Translations under genes and position numbers: made by a program
Part shown: positions 1-7,391 of the stretch, piece after piece
Numbering within the stretch: the first letter of the stretch is position 1
How the letters are laid out: each line of letters opens with the position of its first letter
DNA from: an uncultured Clostridia bacterium
Lineage (GTDB): Bacteria > Bacillota > Clostridia > Christensenellales > Borkfalkiaceae
Direction of reading: 5' to 3'
DNA length: 35,450 nt
Assembly: GCA_944354085.1 (NCBI GenBank)
Contig: CALVPW010000086.1
Coordinates: forward strand, 1-35,450
The notes under the pieces: model-generated
What the model saw: the letters and a program-made list of their open reading frames with translations, nothing else
Told to the model about the DNA's origin: nothing
Database searches by the model: none

Positions 1-1904
1 CCCGCGTCGGGTGCGTACAGCGCCACGTTCTCGGTATTGCCCGACGAGAGGCGGAACACCTCGACGGGGAGCCCTTGGAGGGAGGGATACGCGGCGAGCG
101 TCTCTTTGTCGTAAAAAACGGCGACGAGCCCGTACGCGCACTTCTCCCGCGCGGCGGCGACAAACGCGTCCGTCTCCGCCGCGGTACGGAGCGCGGGCAG
201 CGGCGCGCCCGTGAGCGCGTCCAAAAGGTTCTCGAACGCCTCGGGCGAGGCGTCGCCCCCGCCTGCGGGCAGCACCGCCCGCACGAATCCCTTTAAGTAT
301 TCCTTCCCGCGGAAACGGGAGAGATTGTATTCGAAAACGACGGTCTTTTTCAGATCGCTCTTCAAAAATTTGAGCTCGCGCGCGCCGTTGAAATACATGA
401 GGTCGAGCCCGCCCGCATGCATGGAAAGATGCGGCGAAAGCGGTTTGACGGGCGCGGCGTCCAGCTGCGCCGCGTCCAGCGTGAAGAGCGGACGGCGGTT
501 GCCCATGCCGAAGGGTTCCAATCGCGCAAGTTCGTGCGCGACGCGGTCATGGTCCTCCCCTTCGCCGACAATGTACAGCTTAGAGGCAAAATCCTCGCGC
601 GAATAGTGCGCGCCGATATACGCGTCGAGCGCGGCTTTCAGACGGGGGAAATTTTCCGCCGATACGTTGACGCCCGCCGCCTGCGCATGTCCGCCGAATT
701 CTTCGATGTATTGCGAACAGGCTTTGAGCGCCTCGAAGATGTTCACGTTCTCCACGCTGCGGGCGCTGCCGCGCAGCATATCGCCGCGGCGCACGAACAA
801 CAGCGTGGGACGGGAAAATTCTTCGGCGATGCGGGCGGCGACGATACCGACGAACCCCGCGTTCCAATGCTCGGCAGCCAGCATCACCACGTTGCCGTAC
901 GCCCCCTCGGCGCGGATGCGTTCGACCGCCTGCGCGTACAGCTCGTCGCACGCGCGCTGGCGTTCGCCGTTGTAGAGGTTGAGTTTTTCCGAAAGAGCGG
1001 CGATCGCCTCCTCGTTCTCCGTGGTGAACAGATCGAGCGCGGCGTGCGCGTCCCCCATCCTGCCCGCCGCGTTGATGCGCGGCGCGATGGTGAAAGCGAG
1101 CGTCTGCGACGTGATCTCCGCCGTCTTGCCGAGCAGCGCCTGAAAGGCGGGGCGGGGATGCGAACGGATGCGTTCGAGCCCTTCGGCGACGATGTCGCGG
1201 TTCTCGTCGACGAGCGGAACGCTGTCCGCCACCGTCGAGAGCGCCGCAAAATCGACGAGCGCCATCGCCTTTTCGCCGATGAGCGCCTGCGCGAGCTTGA
1301 ACGCCACGCCCGCGCCGCACAGATTATCGTAAGGGTAGTCGTCTTTGAGTTTGGGATTGACGGTGATGCAATCGGGCAGGCGGTCGGGCAGCTCGTGGTG
1401 GTCGGTGACGATCACGTAAGCGCCCTGTTCCTTGGCGTATTCCACCTCGTCCGCATTGGAGATGCCGCAGTCCACCGTAACGATTAGATCGGGCAGGAAT
1501 TCGTCGAAGATCTTATCGAGCGCGGCGACGCTCATGCCGTACCCCTCCGCCCGCTCGGGCACGTACAAGTACGGTTCGATGCCGAAGATGCGCATCGCGC
1601 GGGAGAGCACCGCCAGCGCGCCGATTCCGTCTGCATCGTAATCGCCGAACAGCGCCACGCGCCAGCCTTCGTCGCGCGCACGCGTGATGAGCGCGGCAGC
1701 CTCCCGCATCCCCCGCATCAAAAAGGGCGAAAGGAAGTGCTTGCGCGAGGGCGTGAGGAACGCGCGCATCTTGTTTTCCGTCGTCATGCCGCGCGCATAC
1801 AAAAGGCGCGCCGTCGTTTTGGTGATCCCCAGCGACGCCGCCAGCTGTGCGACCGCGCTTTCTTCCTCCGCGGTCAGTTGAAATTCGCGCACGAGCTTTT
1901 TCAT
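1..1904 (-). CDS. recJ: Single-stranded-DNA-specific exonuclease RecJ (3' end outside window)
   Basis: RecJ degrades single-stranded DNA 5' to 3' in recombination and repair. The reading frame starts at the ATG at 1904-1902, preceded by an AAGGAT-type ribosome site, and stays open to the window edge (about 634 codons seen), so the C-terminus is missing. The N-terminal DHH phosphoesterase part is clear: FGDYDADGIGAL (motif I), VTVDCGISN, then VTDHHELP, the DHH metal-binding motif, followed by VNPKL and a CGAGVAFKLA stretch typical of the DHHA1-linked RecJ core. It is the last gene seen of the minus-strand ruvC-to-recJ block and lies just after the secF terminator. I saw no strong promoter in the 54 bases between that terminator and the start. 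The family call is firm; only the length is unknown. Confidence 0.95.
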   Translation of the reverse strand, partial: MKKLVREFQLTAEEESAVAQLAASLGITKTTARLLYARGMTTENKMRAFLTPSRKHFLSPFLMRGMREAAALITRARDEGWRVALFGDYDADGIGALAVLSRAMRIFGIEPYLYVPERAEGYGMSVAALDKIFDEFLPDLIVTVDCGISNADEVEYAKEQGAYVIVTDHHELPDRLPDCITVNPKLKDDYPYDNLCGAGVAFKLAQALIGEKAMALVDFAALSTVADSVPLVDENRDIVAEGLERIRSHPRPAFQALLGKTAEITSQTLAFTIAPRINAAGRMGDAHAALDLFTTENEEAIAALSEKLNLYNGERQRACDELYAQAVERIRAEGAYGNVVMLAAEHWNAGFVGIVAARIAEEFSRPTLLFVRRGDMLRGSARSVENVNIFEALKACSQYIEEFGGHAQAAGVNVSAENFPRLKAALDAYIGAHYSREDFASKLYIVGEGEDHDRVAHELARLEPFGMGNRRPLFTLDAAQLDAAPVKPLSPHLSMHAGGLDLMYFNGARELKFLKSDLKKTVVFEYNLSRFRGKEYLKGFVRAVLPAGGGDASPEAFENLLDALTGAPLPALRTAAETDAFVAAAREKCAYGLVAVFYDKETLAAYPSLQGLPVEVFRLSSGNTENVALYAPDA

Positions 1905-1958
1905 ATCCGATCCTTACGGTATTCCCGTTTTACGTCCGTTCCACACGTTCAGACGGTG

Positions 1959-1986
1959 CAAAAACGGCGGGAGATCTTCCCGCCGT
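1959..1986 (-). terminator. Intrinsic terminator after secF
   Basis: A perfect 9-bp stem (1964-1972 with 1978-1986) and 5-base loop, followed on the minus strand by a run of five T (1959-1963). It ends the secD-secF transcript 16 bases after the secF stop. Confidence 0.85.
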
Positions 1987-2001
1987 CTGATAAAAACCTT
2001 G

Positions 2002-3024
2002 TTATTCGCCGCGTTTGCGCGCCTTTGCCGAAGGATGGCGCGTACGCTTTGCATTGACTTTGTCGAACCCTGCCTTCACGCGGGTGTGCAGCGCGGGCGC
2101 AAACAGCATCGCGGAGTATGCAGCCGCGGCAACGGGCACCAATGCCCCCGCCAACACGATCGCCCCGCCGCCCGCAAACAGGCACGCTGCGCATACGGCG
2201 AGAATGCCCAGCGCTGCCCCCGCAAGCGCGAGGACGGCTTTGTCCGTCGTGCGGCACGTCTCTCCCACCGCTTCGCCGGCGGAGAGCGCGGAGAGCGCGG
2301 GATCTTTCGCCTGCTCGCGCAGCTTCATGCAGCGGACCAGCCACAGGCACAGCGACGCAGCCGCCGCGATCGCCGCGTACAGCCACGGCGCGAACGCATA
2401 CACGGGCACGCGGGTCACCGCAAAGAAGGCGAGCGTCAAAAGCACGTCGTGCACGGCGGCGGTGAGCCCCGTGAGGGCGCACCCGATGCCGAAGCGGATG
2501 CCCGTATACACGAGCGCCACGACGACGCCGACGGCGATCCCCACCGCGGCACGCCACAAAGGCTCGGAGAAACGTTCCGCCGCGAGCGTATGCACGGAGA
2601 CGCTGACCTCGGCGCCGCTTTCGAACTGCGCCTCCGCCACCGCCGTGCGGATGTCGTCCGCCGCGGCTTGCAGCGCTTCCGCCGAGACGCTTTCTTCGAA
2701 CACATAGCGGAGCGTAAAGTCGTTCCCCGTGGGATAAAAGCTCGTCTGCGTGTTGCTCGTGGGATCTGCCTGCCCCTCGAGCGTGAGTGCTTCTTCGTAC
2801 GAGACGCCGTTCGCGGCAAACGCGTTCTCGCTCGCCGAACGCAGCGTCTCCTTGTGCGCGTCGGAAAGTTCGACGACGATGTTGTAACGGATATCCACCG
2901 TTTTGCCCGCCATACGGTCGGGCGAGGTGTTGAATCCGAGAAGTGCGAACAATACGATGCCGGCAATGATGACCGCGGCGGAGACCGCCAGCCACACGGC
3001 GAAGAGTTTGGAACGCTTATTCAT
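2002..3024 (-). CDS. secF: Protein translocase subunit SecF, divergent
   Basis: SecF partners SecD in the membrane to complete Sec-dependent export. The 340-residue protein has an N-terminal membrane segment (about residues 8-30), a periplasmic-type domain (about 40-155), then five predicted membrane segments. The conserved family stretch AVHDVLLTLAFFAV is present near residue 190. The usual SecF motif of the form LNDTVVVFDRIRE is replaced by CLWLVRCMKLREQA, so the Asn-Asp pair is gone and the Arg implicated in proton coupling appears to be Lys. The gene overlaps secD by 8 bases, so the two are translationally coupled. The identification rests on topology, the HDV motif and the partnership with secD; overall similarity to model SecF is weak. 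Confidence 0.85.
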   Translation of the reverse strand: MNKRSKLFAVWLAVSAAVIIAGIVLFALLGFNTSPDRMAGKTVDIRYNIVVELSDAHKETLRSASENAFAANGVSYEEALTLEGQADPTSNTQTSFYPTGNDFTLRYVFEESVSAEALQAAADDIRTAVAEAQFESGAEVSVSVHTLAAERFSEPLWRAAVGIAVGVVVALVYTGIRFGIGCALTGLTAAVHDVLLTLAFFAVTRVPVYAFAPWLYAAIAAAASLCLWLVRCMKLREQAKDPALSALSAGEAVGETCRTTDKAVLALAGAALGILAVCAACLFAGGGAIVLAGALVPVAAAAYSAMLFAPALHTRVKAGFDKVNAKRTRHPSAKARKRGE

Positions 3025-4531
3025 CTTCGATCTCCTCCCGCTTGAAGTTGCCGAGCTTGCCGCTCTTTTTGCTCAGCGCCGCCATCATCGCCCACGTGAA
3101 GCGGTTGAACAGCAGCACGCCGAGCCCCGAGAAGACCGCCGTGAGCCCCATCACGAACGCCGCCGTTTGGATGCCGGGCAGCGCGATCGCATACACGAGG
3201 AACGCAAAGACCACCACGACGATATGCAGGTCGATGAGCTTCCACAGGCACTTTTTATACCCCGTTTTGACGGAGGACGCGTACGTTTTGCCGAGCGCGT
3301 ACTCCTTGCGCGCGGCTTCGAACGTCATGGCGTTGCCCGCGCTCAGCATGAGGGACGTAAAGAGGAAGGCGACGTACGTTTCCACGCTCAGATACAGGAA
3401 CGGGATCGCCCAAACGCACAGCAGCGTGCATGCCGTAAAGAGCAGATAGGTATAGAGCTGCGCGAACGCCAGCGCGCGGTAGCGTACGAAGAAGAACGCC
3501 ATCATCGCCACGAACACGACGCCGTACGAGATATACAGCCACATGAGCGCGTTCTCGCCGTACCCTGCGGGGATCTGCAGCGCGTCGCCCGCGGTGAAGG
3601 AAAGATCGTTCGTTCCGCCTTGGATGGCGCTGTCCAATAAGATCGCCGTCACATTCGCCGTTTCACCCGTGTAGCTGCCGCTGATATACAGATCGTCCGC
3701 AACGGGTTCGCCGATCGTGAGCGAAAGGATCGCCGTATCGCCGACGTAAAAATACAGATAATTGGTGGTGGAAGTGCCCGACTCGGAGTCGGTGCTGCCC
3801 GCCGACGCAGTTGCCTTGGCGATCGCCTCGCGCCCCGCATCGGTGAAATGCACCGCAAGATAATGGGTGCCGCCGCCCGCAGCCGAAGAAACGGACTTCA
3901 CGTAATCGGCGACCGTTTCGCCGCGTTTGATGGAAAAGGCGTCCGTCGCCGCGTCTTCCGACGTGCCGTAGCGGATGCTCAGTTCCCCCGTAAAGACAAG
4001 GCGGCTGAGCGCGTAATATTCGTTCTCCATCATGGCGGGAAGGAAGACTTCGACGGTGTAATCGTCGCGTACGGAGACGCGCGCGCCGTCCACGTTGAGG
4101 CGCGCCACGCGCGCGGCGAACATCTCCTTGGCGGATGCGAACGCCGAAGCAAAACTTTCGAGCACGGCACCCTCTTCGTCGCAGGCGGTCTCCACCTCCA
4201 GATAGAGCGTGCCACCCTGATACGCGCGGTATTTTGCCTCGTACTTTGCGCGCTCCGCTTCGTCTGCAATGCCCGCAAGCTCGTTCTCATACGTCTCGGC
4301 AGAGATCACGCCCTCGGGATAATATACCGCGGAGTATCCGCCGCCGTTGTATGTTGCGTTCGCGCCGTATTCCGCCCCGAGATCTGCATCCTTTTTGGTC
4401 AGATCGAGAATGGAACTGAACGTATACATGCCGTTCTCGCCGTAATTGAACGACGCGACGCAAATAAAGCATAAAAGGGCGATCAGCAGCGTATAAAGCG
4501 CCAACAAAAACGCCGATTTTTTCTTGCCCAT
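3017..4531 (-). CDS. secD: Protein translocase subunit SecD, divergent
   Basis: SecD is the large subunit of the SecDF accessory complex, which uses the proton-motive force to pull proteins through SecYEG. The 504-residue protein has an N-terminal membrane segment (about 8-28), a large extracytoplasmic domain (about 35-330) and five C-terminal membrane segments (about 340-490). The P1-domain glycine motif appears as YQGGTLYLEVE rather than the usual GLDLxGG. The TM4 motif normally read as VDANVLIFER is here SAGNAMTFEAARKE: the aspartate is absent, although the spacing to a following Gly-x-K and I-D pattern is kept. The start is preceded by AGGAGGAGGCA. Its promoter lies inside the terminator of the SCIFF maturase gene (see 4597-4625). 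Operon: secD-secF. Confidence 0.9.
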   Translation of the reverse strand: MGKKKSAFLLALYTLLIALLCFICVASFNYGENGMYTFSSILDLTKKDADLGAEYGANATYNGGGYSAVYYPEGVISAETYENELAGIADEAERAKYEAKYRAYQGGTLYLEVETACDEEGAVLESFASAFASAKEMFAARVARLNVDGARVSVRDDYTVEVFLPAMMENEYYALSRLVFTGELSIRYGTSEDAATDAFSIKRGETVADYVKSVSSAAGGGTHYLAVHFTDAGREAIAKATASAGSTDSESGTSTTNYLYFYVGDTAILSLTIGEPVADDLYISGSYTGETANVTAILLDSAIQGGTNDLSFTAGDALQIPAGYGENALMWLYISYGVVFVAMMAFFFVRYRALAFAQLYTYLLFTACTLLCVWAIPFLYLSVETYVAFLFTSLMLSAGNAMTFEAARKEYALGKTYASSVKTGYKKCLWKLIDLHIVVVVFAFLVYAIALPGIQTAAFVMGLTAVFSGLGVLLFNRFTWAMMAALSKKSGKLGNFKREEIEDE

Positions 4532-4596
4532 TGCCTCCTCCTATATCGTGAACGGGGAATGCCCAAATGATATTCGGAAAATTCTCACTCCAAATT

Positions 4597-4625
4597 ATTA
4601 TATAGAAAAAGGGCGTGTCCGTCAA
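4597..4625 (-). promoter_or_regulatory. secD promoter, embedded in upstream terminator
   Basis: On the minus strand TTGACG (4625-4620), a 17-base spacer and TATAAT (4602-4597). Transcription would start near 4590, giving a leader of about 58 bases. The -35 box falls in the loop of the terminator at 4606-4638, and that terminator's T-run lies in the spacer. Confidence 0.75.
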
Positions 4626-4638
4626 GCCGAAACACGCC
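4606..4638 (-). terminator. Intrinsic terminator after SCIFF maturase gene
   Basis: Seven-base stem GGCGTGT/ACACGCC (4632-4638 with 4612-4618) with a 13-base loop, followed on the minus strand by five T (4606-4610). It starts 20 bases after the maturase stop. A 2x2 internal loop and an outer A/T pairing may extend the stem. Confidence 0.7.
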
Positions 4639-4657
4639 GCTTTTGTAAATTTTTCGC

Positions 4658-5965
4658 CTAATTTTCGCGCGAACGGCGCGCTGCGAGCACGTGCATCGCG
4701 CATTCGATGCGCTTCTTCATCATCGCGCAAGTCATCTCGTACGGCTCGTTGATATCGCCGTTGTAGTGGTAGTTGTTCGCGCTGCAGCCGCCCGAGCAGA
4801 TGAACTTGGCAAAACAGTTTTCGCACTTTTTCCGCGTGAAGAGGCAGGACGCGGCGAACGTACCGCGGATGGCAGGATCGAGTTTGCCCTCGAACACGTT
4901 CCCCATGCGCCATTTTATATCCCCCGCGAACTGATGGCAGGGATAGATATCCCCGTTCGGAACGACGGAGAAATACTCATTGCCCGCCCCGCACGCCGAA
5001 ACGCGCTTTTGCAGACAGGGACCGCCCTCGAGATCGACGTGGAAATGGAAGAACAAGAACCCCTTCCCCTCCGCTTCGCGGCGGATGTACGCATCGCAGA
5101 GTTTTTCGTACTCGCGTTCGATCGCGGGCAGGTGCTCCTCTTTGATCGTAAGGTCGGGAATGTCGGTGACGACGGGTTCGAGGGAGATGCAATCAAAGCC
5201 CTCGTCGGCGAGGAAGAGCACGTCCTTGGAAAAATCGAGATTTTTTGCCGTGAACGTCCCGCGGACGTAGTAATGCTTGTCCCCGCGGATGCGGACGAAT
5301 TTTTTGATCTTTTCGATGACCGCGTCAAAGCTGCCCTGCCCCGAGACCGTCTTGCGGACGGCGTCGTGCACCTCTTTTCTGCCGTCGAGCGACAACACGA
5401 CGTTCTCCATCTCGGCGTTCAAAAACGCGATGGCGTCGTCGTTGAGCAAGAGCCCGTTCGTCGTCGTCGTGAAAAGAAAGCGTTTGCCGCGCTTTGCCGC
5501 CTCCGCCTTGGCATAGGCGACCGTCTCTTTGATGACGCCGAGGTTCATGAGCGGCTCGCCGCCGAAAAAGTCGACTTCGAGCACCTTGCGCTGCCCGCTC
5601 TCGCGGATGAGGAAGTCGATCGCCGCCTTGGCGGTCTCGAGGCTCATCATCTCGCGCACGTTGTGATACGCGCCCTCGTCCGCAAAGCAATAGAGGCAGC
5701 GGAGATTGCAGTCGTGGCAGATGTGCAGGCACAGCGCCTTGACCTCGCCCGACTTCATGGGCGCGGTCTTGGGCTCTTCGGCAAAAAGGAGCCCCTCTTT
5801 TTTCAGCCCCTCGATATCGGCGAGCGTCTCTTTGAGTTCTTCATCCGAAAGTTCGACCGCCTCGCCCTGCAAAAGGCGCGCCGTCGCCTCGTCGCACGTG
5901 TGCAGCGCGCCGCTGCCCGTATCGTATGCGTAATATGTATCGTGATAACGGAATACGTGTACCAT
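4658..5965 (-). CDS. scfB: SCIFF peptide maturase (radical SAM, SPASM-type)
   Basis: Radical SAM enzyme expected to install a thioether cross-link in the SCIFF peptide encoded just upstream. The 435-residue protein has an N-terminal peptide-recognition region (about 1-70, with DEATARLLQGE), then the radical SAM cluster CNLRCLYC (Cys86, 90, 93), FFGGEP (SAM contact), and a C-terminal auxiliary-cluster domain with CGAGNEY, YPCHQFAGD and CENCFAKFICSGGC. I place the start at 5965 because AAGGAG lies four bases upstream. A frame extending to 6004 would begin inside the hairpin between the two genes and adds residues unlike the family. In this family the maturase almost always accompanies the SCIFF gene, as here. 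The reaction is inferred from family knowledge. Confidence 0.95.
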   Translation of the reverse strand: MVHVFRYHDTYYAYDTGSGALHTCDEATARLLQGEAVELSDEELKETLADIEGLKKEGLLFAEEPKTAPMKSGEVKALCLHICHDCNLRCLYCFADEGAYHNVREMMSLETAKAAIDFLIRESGQRKVLEVDFFGGEPLMNLGVIKETVAYAKAEAAKRGKRFLFTTTTNGLLLNDDAIAFLNAEMENVVLSLDGRKEVHDAVRKTVSGQGSFDAVIEKIKKFVRIRGDKHYYVRGTFTAKNLDFSKDVLFLADEGFDCISLEPVVTDIPDLTIKEEHLPAIEREYEKLCDAYIRREAEGKGFLFFHFHVDLEGGPCLQKRVSACGAGNEYFSVVPNGDIYPCHQFAGDIKWRMGNVFEGKLDPAIRGTFAASCLFTRKKCENCFAKFICSGGCSANNYHYNGDINEPYEMTCAMMKKRIECAMHVLAARRSREN

Positions 5966-5983
5966 ATCTCTCCTTAAAAGACG

Positions 5984-6016
5984 CAAAAACAAGGAGCCGC
6001 GCAAACGCGCCGCTCC
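5984..6016 (-). terminator. Hairpin between SCIFF gene and maturase gene (partial terminator)
   Basis: Ten-base stem with one C-C mismatch (6007-6016 with 5993-6002), loop of four, followed on the minus strand by TTGTTTTTG (5984-5992). An imperfect terminator here would let the peptide be made in excess over its maturase. No separate maturase promoter is evident. Confidence 0.6.
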
Positions 6017-6037
6017 CCTTCTTGCAAAAAGGCTCGC

Positions 6038-6196
6038 TTACTTTCTCTCGCCTTCGATGCGCTCCTCTCTCGTGACGCGCTCGCAGGACTGGTTGCCGAC
6101 GGTGCAGCTCGTCTTGCAGGCGGACTGGCAGGTGCTCCTGCATTCGCCGCAGCCCGTGATCTTTTTTGCCTGAGGTTTTGCAATCGTACGAATCAT
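6038..6196 (-). CDS. scfA: SCIFF (six cysteines in forty-five residues) peptide precursor
   Basis: Precursor of a ribosomally made, post-translationally modified peptide. The 52-residue product contains the hallmark array GCGECRSTCQSACKTSC followed by TVGNQSC, with six cysteines at 16, 19, 23, 27, 31 and 38. The Thr32 after Cys31 is in the region where thioether bridging is described for the family. The ATG at 6196 is chosen because GAGGAGAACGGTT precedes it and SCIFF peptides begin with a short MxxIxT-like leader; the longer frame to 6253 runs over the promoter. It carries a charged 14-residue tail after the last cysteine, longer than the two or three residues I recall for typical members. 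Own promoter at 6225-6253; maturase gene follows. The function of the mature peptide is unknown. Confidence 0.93.
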   Translation of the reverse strand: MIRTIAKPQAKKITGCGECRSTCQSACKTSCTVGNQSCERVTREERIEGERK

Positions 6197-6224
6197 AACC
6201 GTTCTCCTCGTTTTGTTTTTTTCT

Positions 6225-6253
6225 ATTATACAATGCCGCGCAAAATTTTGCAA
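6225..6253 (-). promoter_or_regulatory. SCIFF gene promoter
   Basis: Minus strand TTGCAA (6253-6248), 17-base spacer, TATAAT (6230-6225). Start of transcription near 6218 leaves a leader of about 22 bases with the ribosome site. A perfect 12-bp palindrome GCAAAATTTTGC (6240-6251) overlaps the -35 box. Confidence 0.75.
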
Positions 6254-6282
6254 CTAAAATTCGGACATTTTCGCGCCGAGGC

Positions 6283-6660
6283 TCATTCCTTGCGCAGTTT
6301 TACCCCCGCAAGCGCCCCGAGCCCGCCCAAAAGCGCGCACGCAAAGAGCTCTACGGCAAACAGCCATGTGCAGGAAAACGCGCCCGCCACCGCCGCGAAC
6401 AGGAGCATGGTGACGACGGCGCCGACCGCTCCCGCCGCCGCGCCCTTGAAGAGCGCGCGCTCCCGCCGCACGAACAGCAGCGGGAACAAGAAACTGCCCG
6501 CACAGCGGATGACCCACGCCGCAGCCGTCACCGCGCCGTCCTGCGGAGCGTACGCCCGTACGAATACGGCGACGAGCGACATTGCCGCCAGACAAAAGAC
6601 CGCGTAAAACAGTACCGAAAGCGTGACCTCGCGCACGCACCGTCCCAAAAAACTTTGCAT
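6283..6660 (-). CDS. Small four-helix membrane protein, TIGR04086-like
   Basis: A 125-residue protein with four predicted membrane segments (about 14-34, 45-64, 72-92 and 98-118) and almost no extramembrane sequence. It resembles the TIGR04086 family of Firmicutes membrane proteins, which is characteristically found between yajC and the SCIFF gene, exactly its position here. The start at 6660 is preceded by GGAGGGGGAT. Its function is not known; the location suggests a link to SCIFF processing/export or to Sec accessory functions, but this is inference. The family call relies on size, topology and neighbourhood. Confidence 0.8.
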   Translation of the reverse strand: MQSFLGRCVREVTLSVLFYAVFCLAAMSLVAVFVRAYAPQDGAVTAAAWVIRCAGSFLFPLLFVRRERALFKGAAAGAVGAVVTMLLFAAVAGAFSCTWLFAVELFACALLGGLGALAGVKLRKE

Positions 6661-6711
6661 ATCCCCCTCCGTTCTCCCTTTCTATATAATGCGCGGCGGG
6701 GAAAAGATATG

Positions 6712-6737
6712 AAAAAAGCTCCCCTCGGGGAGCTTTT
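6712..6737 (-). terminator. Intrinsic terminator after yajC
   Basis: Ten-base stem AAAAGCTCCC/GGGAGCTTTT (6714-6723 with 6728-6737), loop of four, followed on the minus strand by a T-run that continues to 6712. It lies 10 bases after the yajC stop. Confidence 0.85.
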
Positions 6738-6747
6738 CGATGGTTTT

Positions 6748-7257
6748 TTAGTCTTTCTTCTCTTCTGCGTCTTTTTCTGCCTCGGCAGGCGTTTCGGCGG
6801 GTGCTTCGGGCGTCTCGGCAGGTGCTTCGGCGGAAACTTCGGGCGTTTCGCCGTTCTTTTCGGCTTCCTTCGCCTCTTTTTCTGCCTTGCGGCGGGCTTC
6901 CGCCTCCTCGCGGGCGATCTGGGTGGGACCCTTTGCGTCCGTCTGGGCGATGAGTTCCTTATCCATCTTGATATAGGACTTGCCCGCAGATTCGCTGCCC
7001 GTTTCGATGATCACGGTGTTGTCGTCGCACACTTCCACGACGATGCCGCAGATGCCGCCCGCCGTTTTGACTTTGTGACCGGGACGGATAGCTTCGAGCT
7101 GCTCGATGTACTCCTTTTGGCGCTGTTTGTTCTTTCTTCCCGAGAAGAACATCCATGCAACGAACGCGACAACGATAATGACGACGAGAACGATCACCAC
7201 GATATTACTGGTATTGTTTGGATCCTGCGTCGTTTCTGCCAGCAATGAACGGAACAT
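6748..7257 (-). CDS. yajC: Preprotein translocase subunit YajC
   Basis: YajC is a small membrane partner of SecDF. The 169-residue protein has a short N-terminal stretch, one membrane helix (about residues 19-39, IVVIVLVVIIVVAFVAW), a cytoplasmic SH3-like core with IRPGHKVKTAGGICGIVVEV and NTVIIETG, then a long low-complexity tail (about 115-169) of Ala, Glu, Pro and Lys with repeated PAETPEAPAETP-type units. Typical YajC proteins are about 90-120 residues, so the tail is the extra part. The ribosome site is AAAGGAGAAAAGT. It has its own promoter and terminator, so it appears monocistronic despite lying between tgt and the SCIFF genes. Confidence 0.95.
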   Translation of the reverse strand: MFRSLLAETTQDPNNTSNIVVIVLVVIIVVAFVAWMFFSGRKNKQRQKEYIEQLEAIRPGHKVKTAGGICGIVVEVCDDNTVIIETGSESAGKSYIKMDKELIAQTDAKGPTQIAREEAEARRKAEKEAKEAEKNGETPEVSAEAPAETPEAPAETPAEAEKDAEEKKD

Positions 7258-7289
7258 ACTTTTCTCCTTTTCCCCGTTGGGGTATAAAC

Positions 7290-7318
7290 ATGATACATTT
7301 TTTCGGCAGGTTTGGCAA
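7290..7318 (-). promoter_or_regulatory. yajC promoter
   Basis: Minus strand TTGCCA (7318-7313), 17-base spacer, TATCAT (7295-7290), with transcription expected from about 7283. The remaining tgt-yajC gap (7319-7391) holds only a weak AT-rich hairpin. Confidence 0.65.
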
Positions 7319-7391
7319 GCGATTTACGGAAGTTTTTTCCATTTCACCGAAATTTTACACGCCTCCGCCGCCAAAAAACGGCAAATATCGC

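Noticed and set aside
5965..6004. Upstream start for the SCIFF maturase (13 extra residues)
   Set aside because: It begins inside the hairpin at 5984-6016 and lacks a ribosome site, whereas AAGGAG precedes the ATG at 5965.
6240..6251. 12-bp palindrome at the SCIFF promoter as an operator
   Set aside because: It is a short AT-rich palindrome with no matching regulator or second copy nearby; kept only as a note on the promoter.
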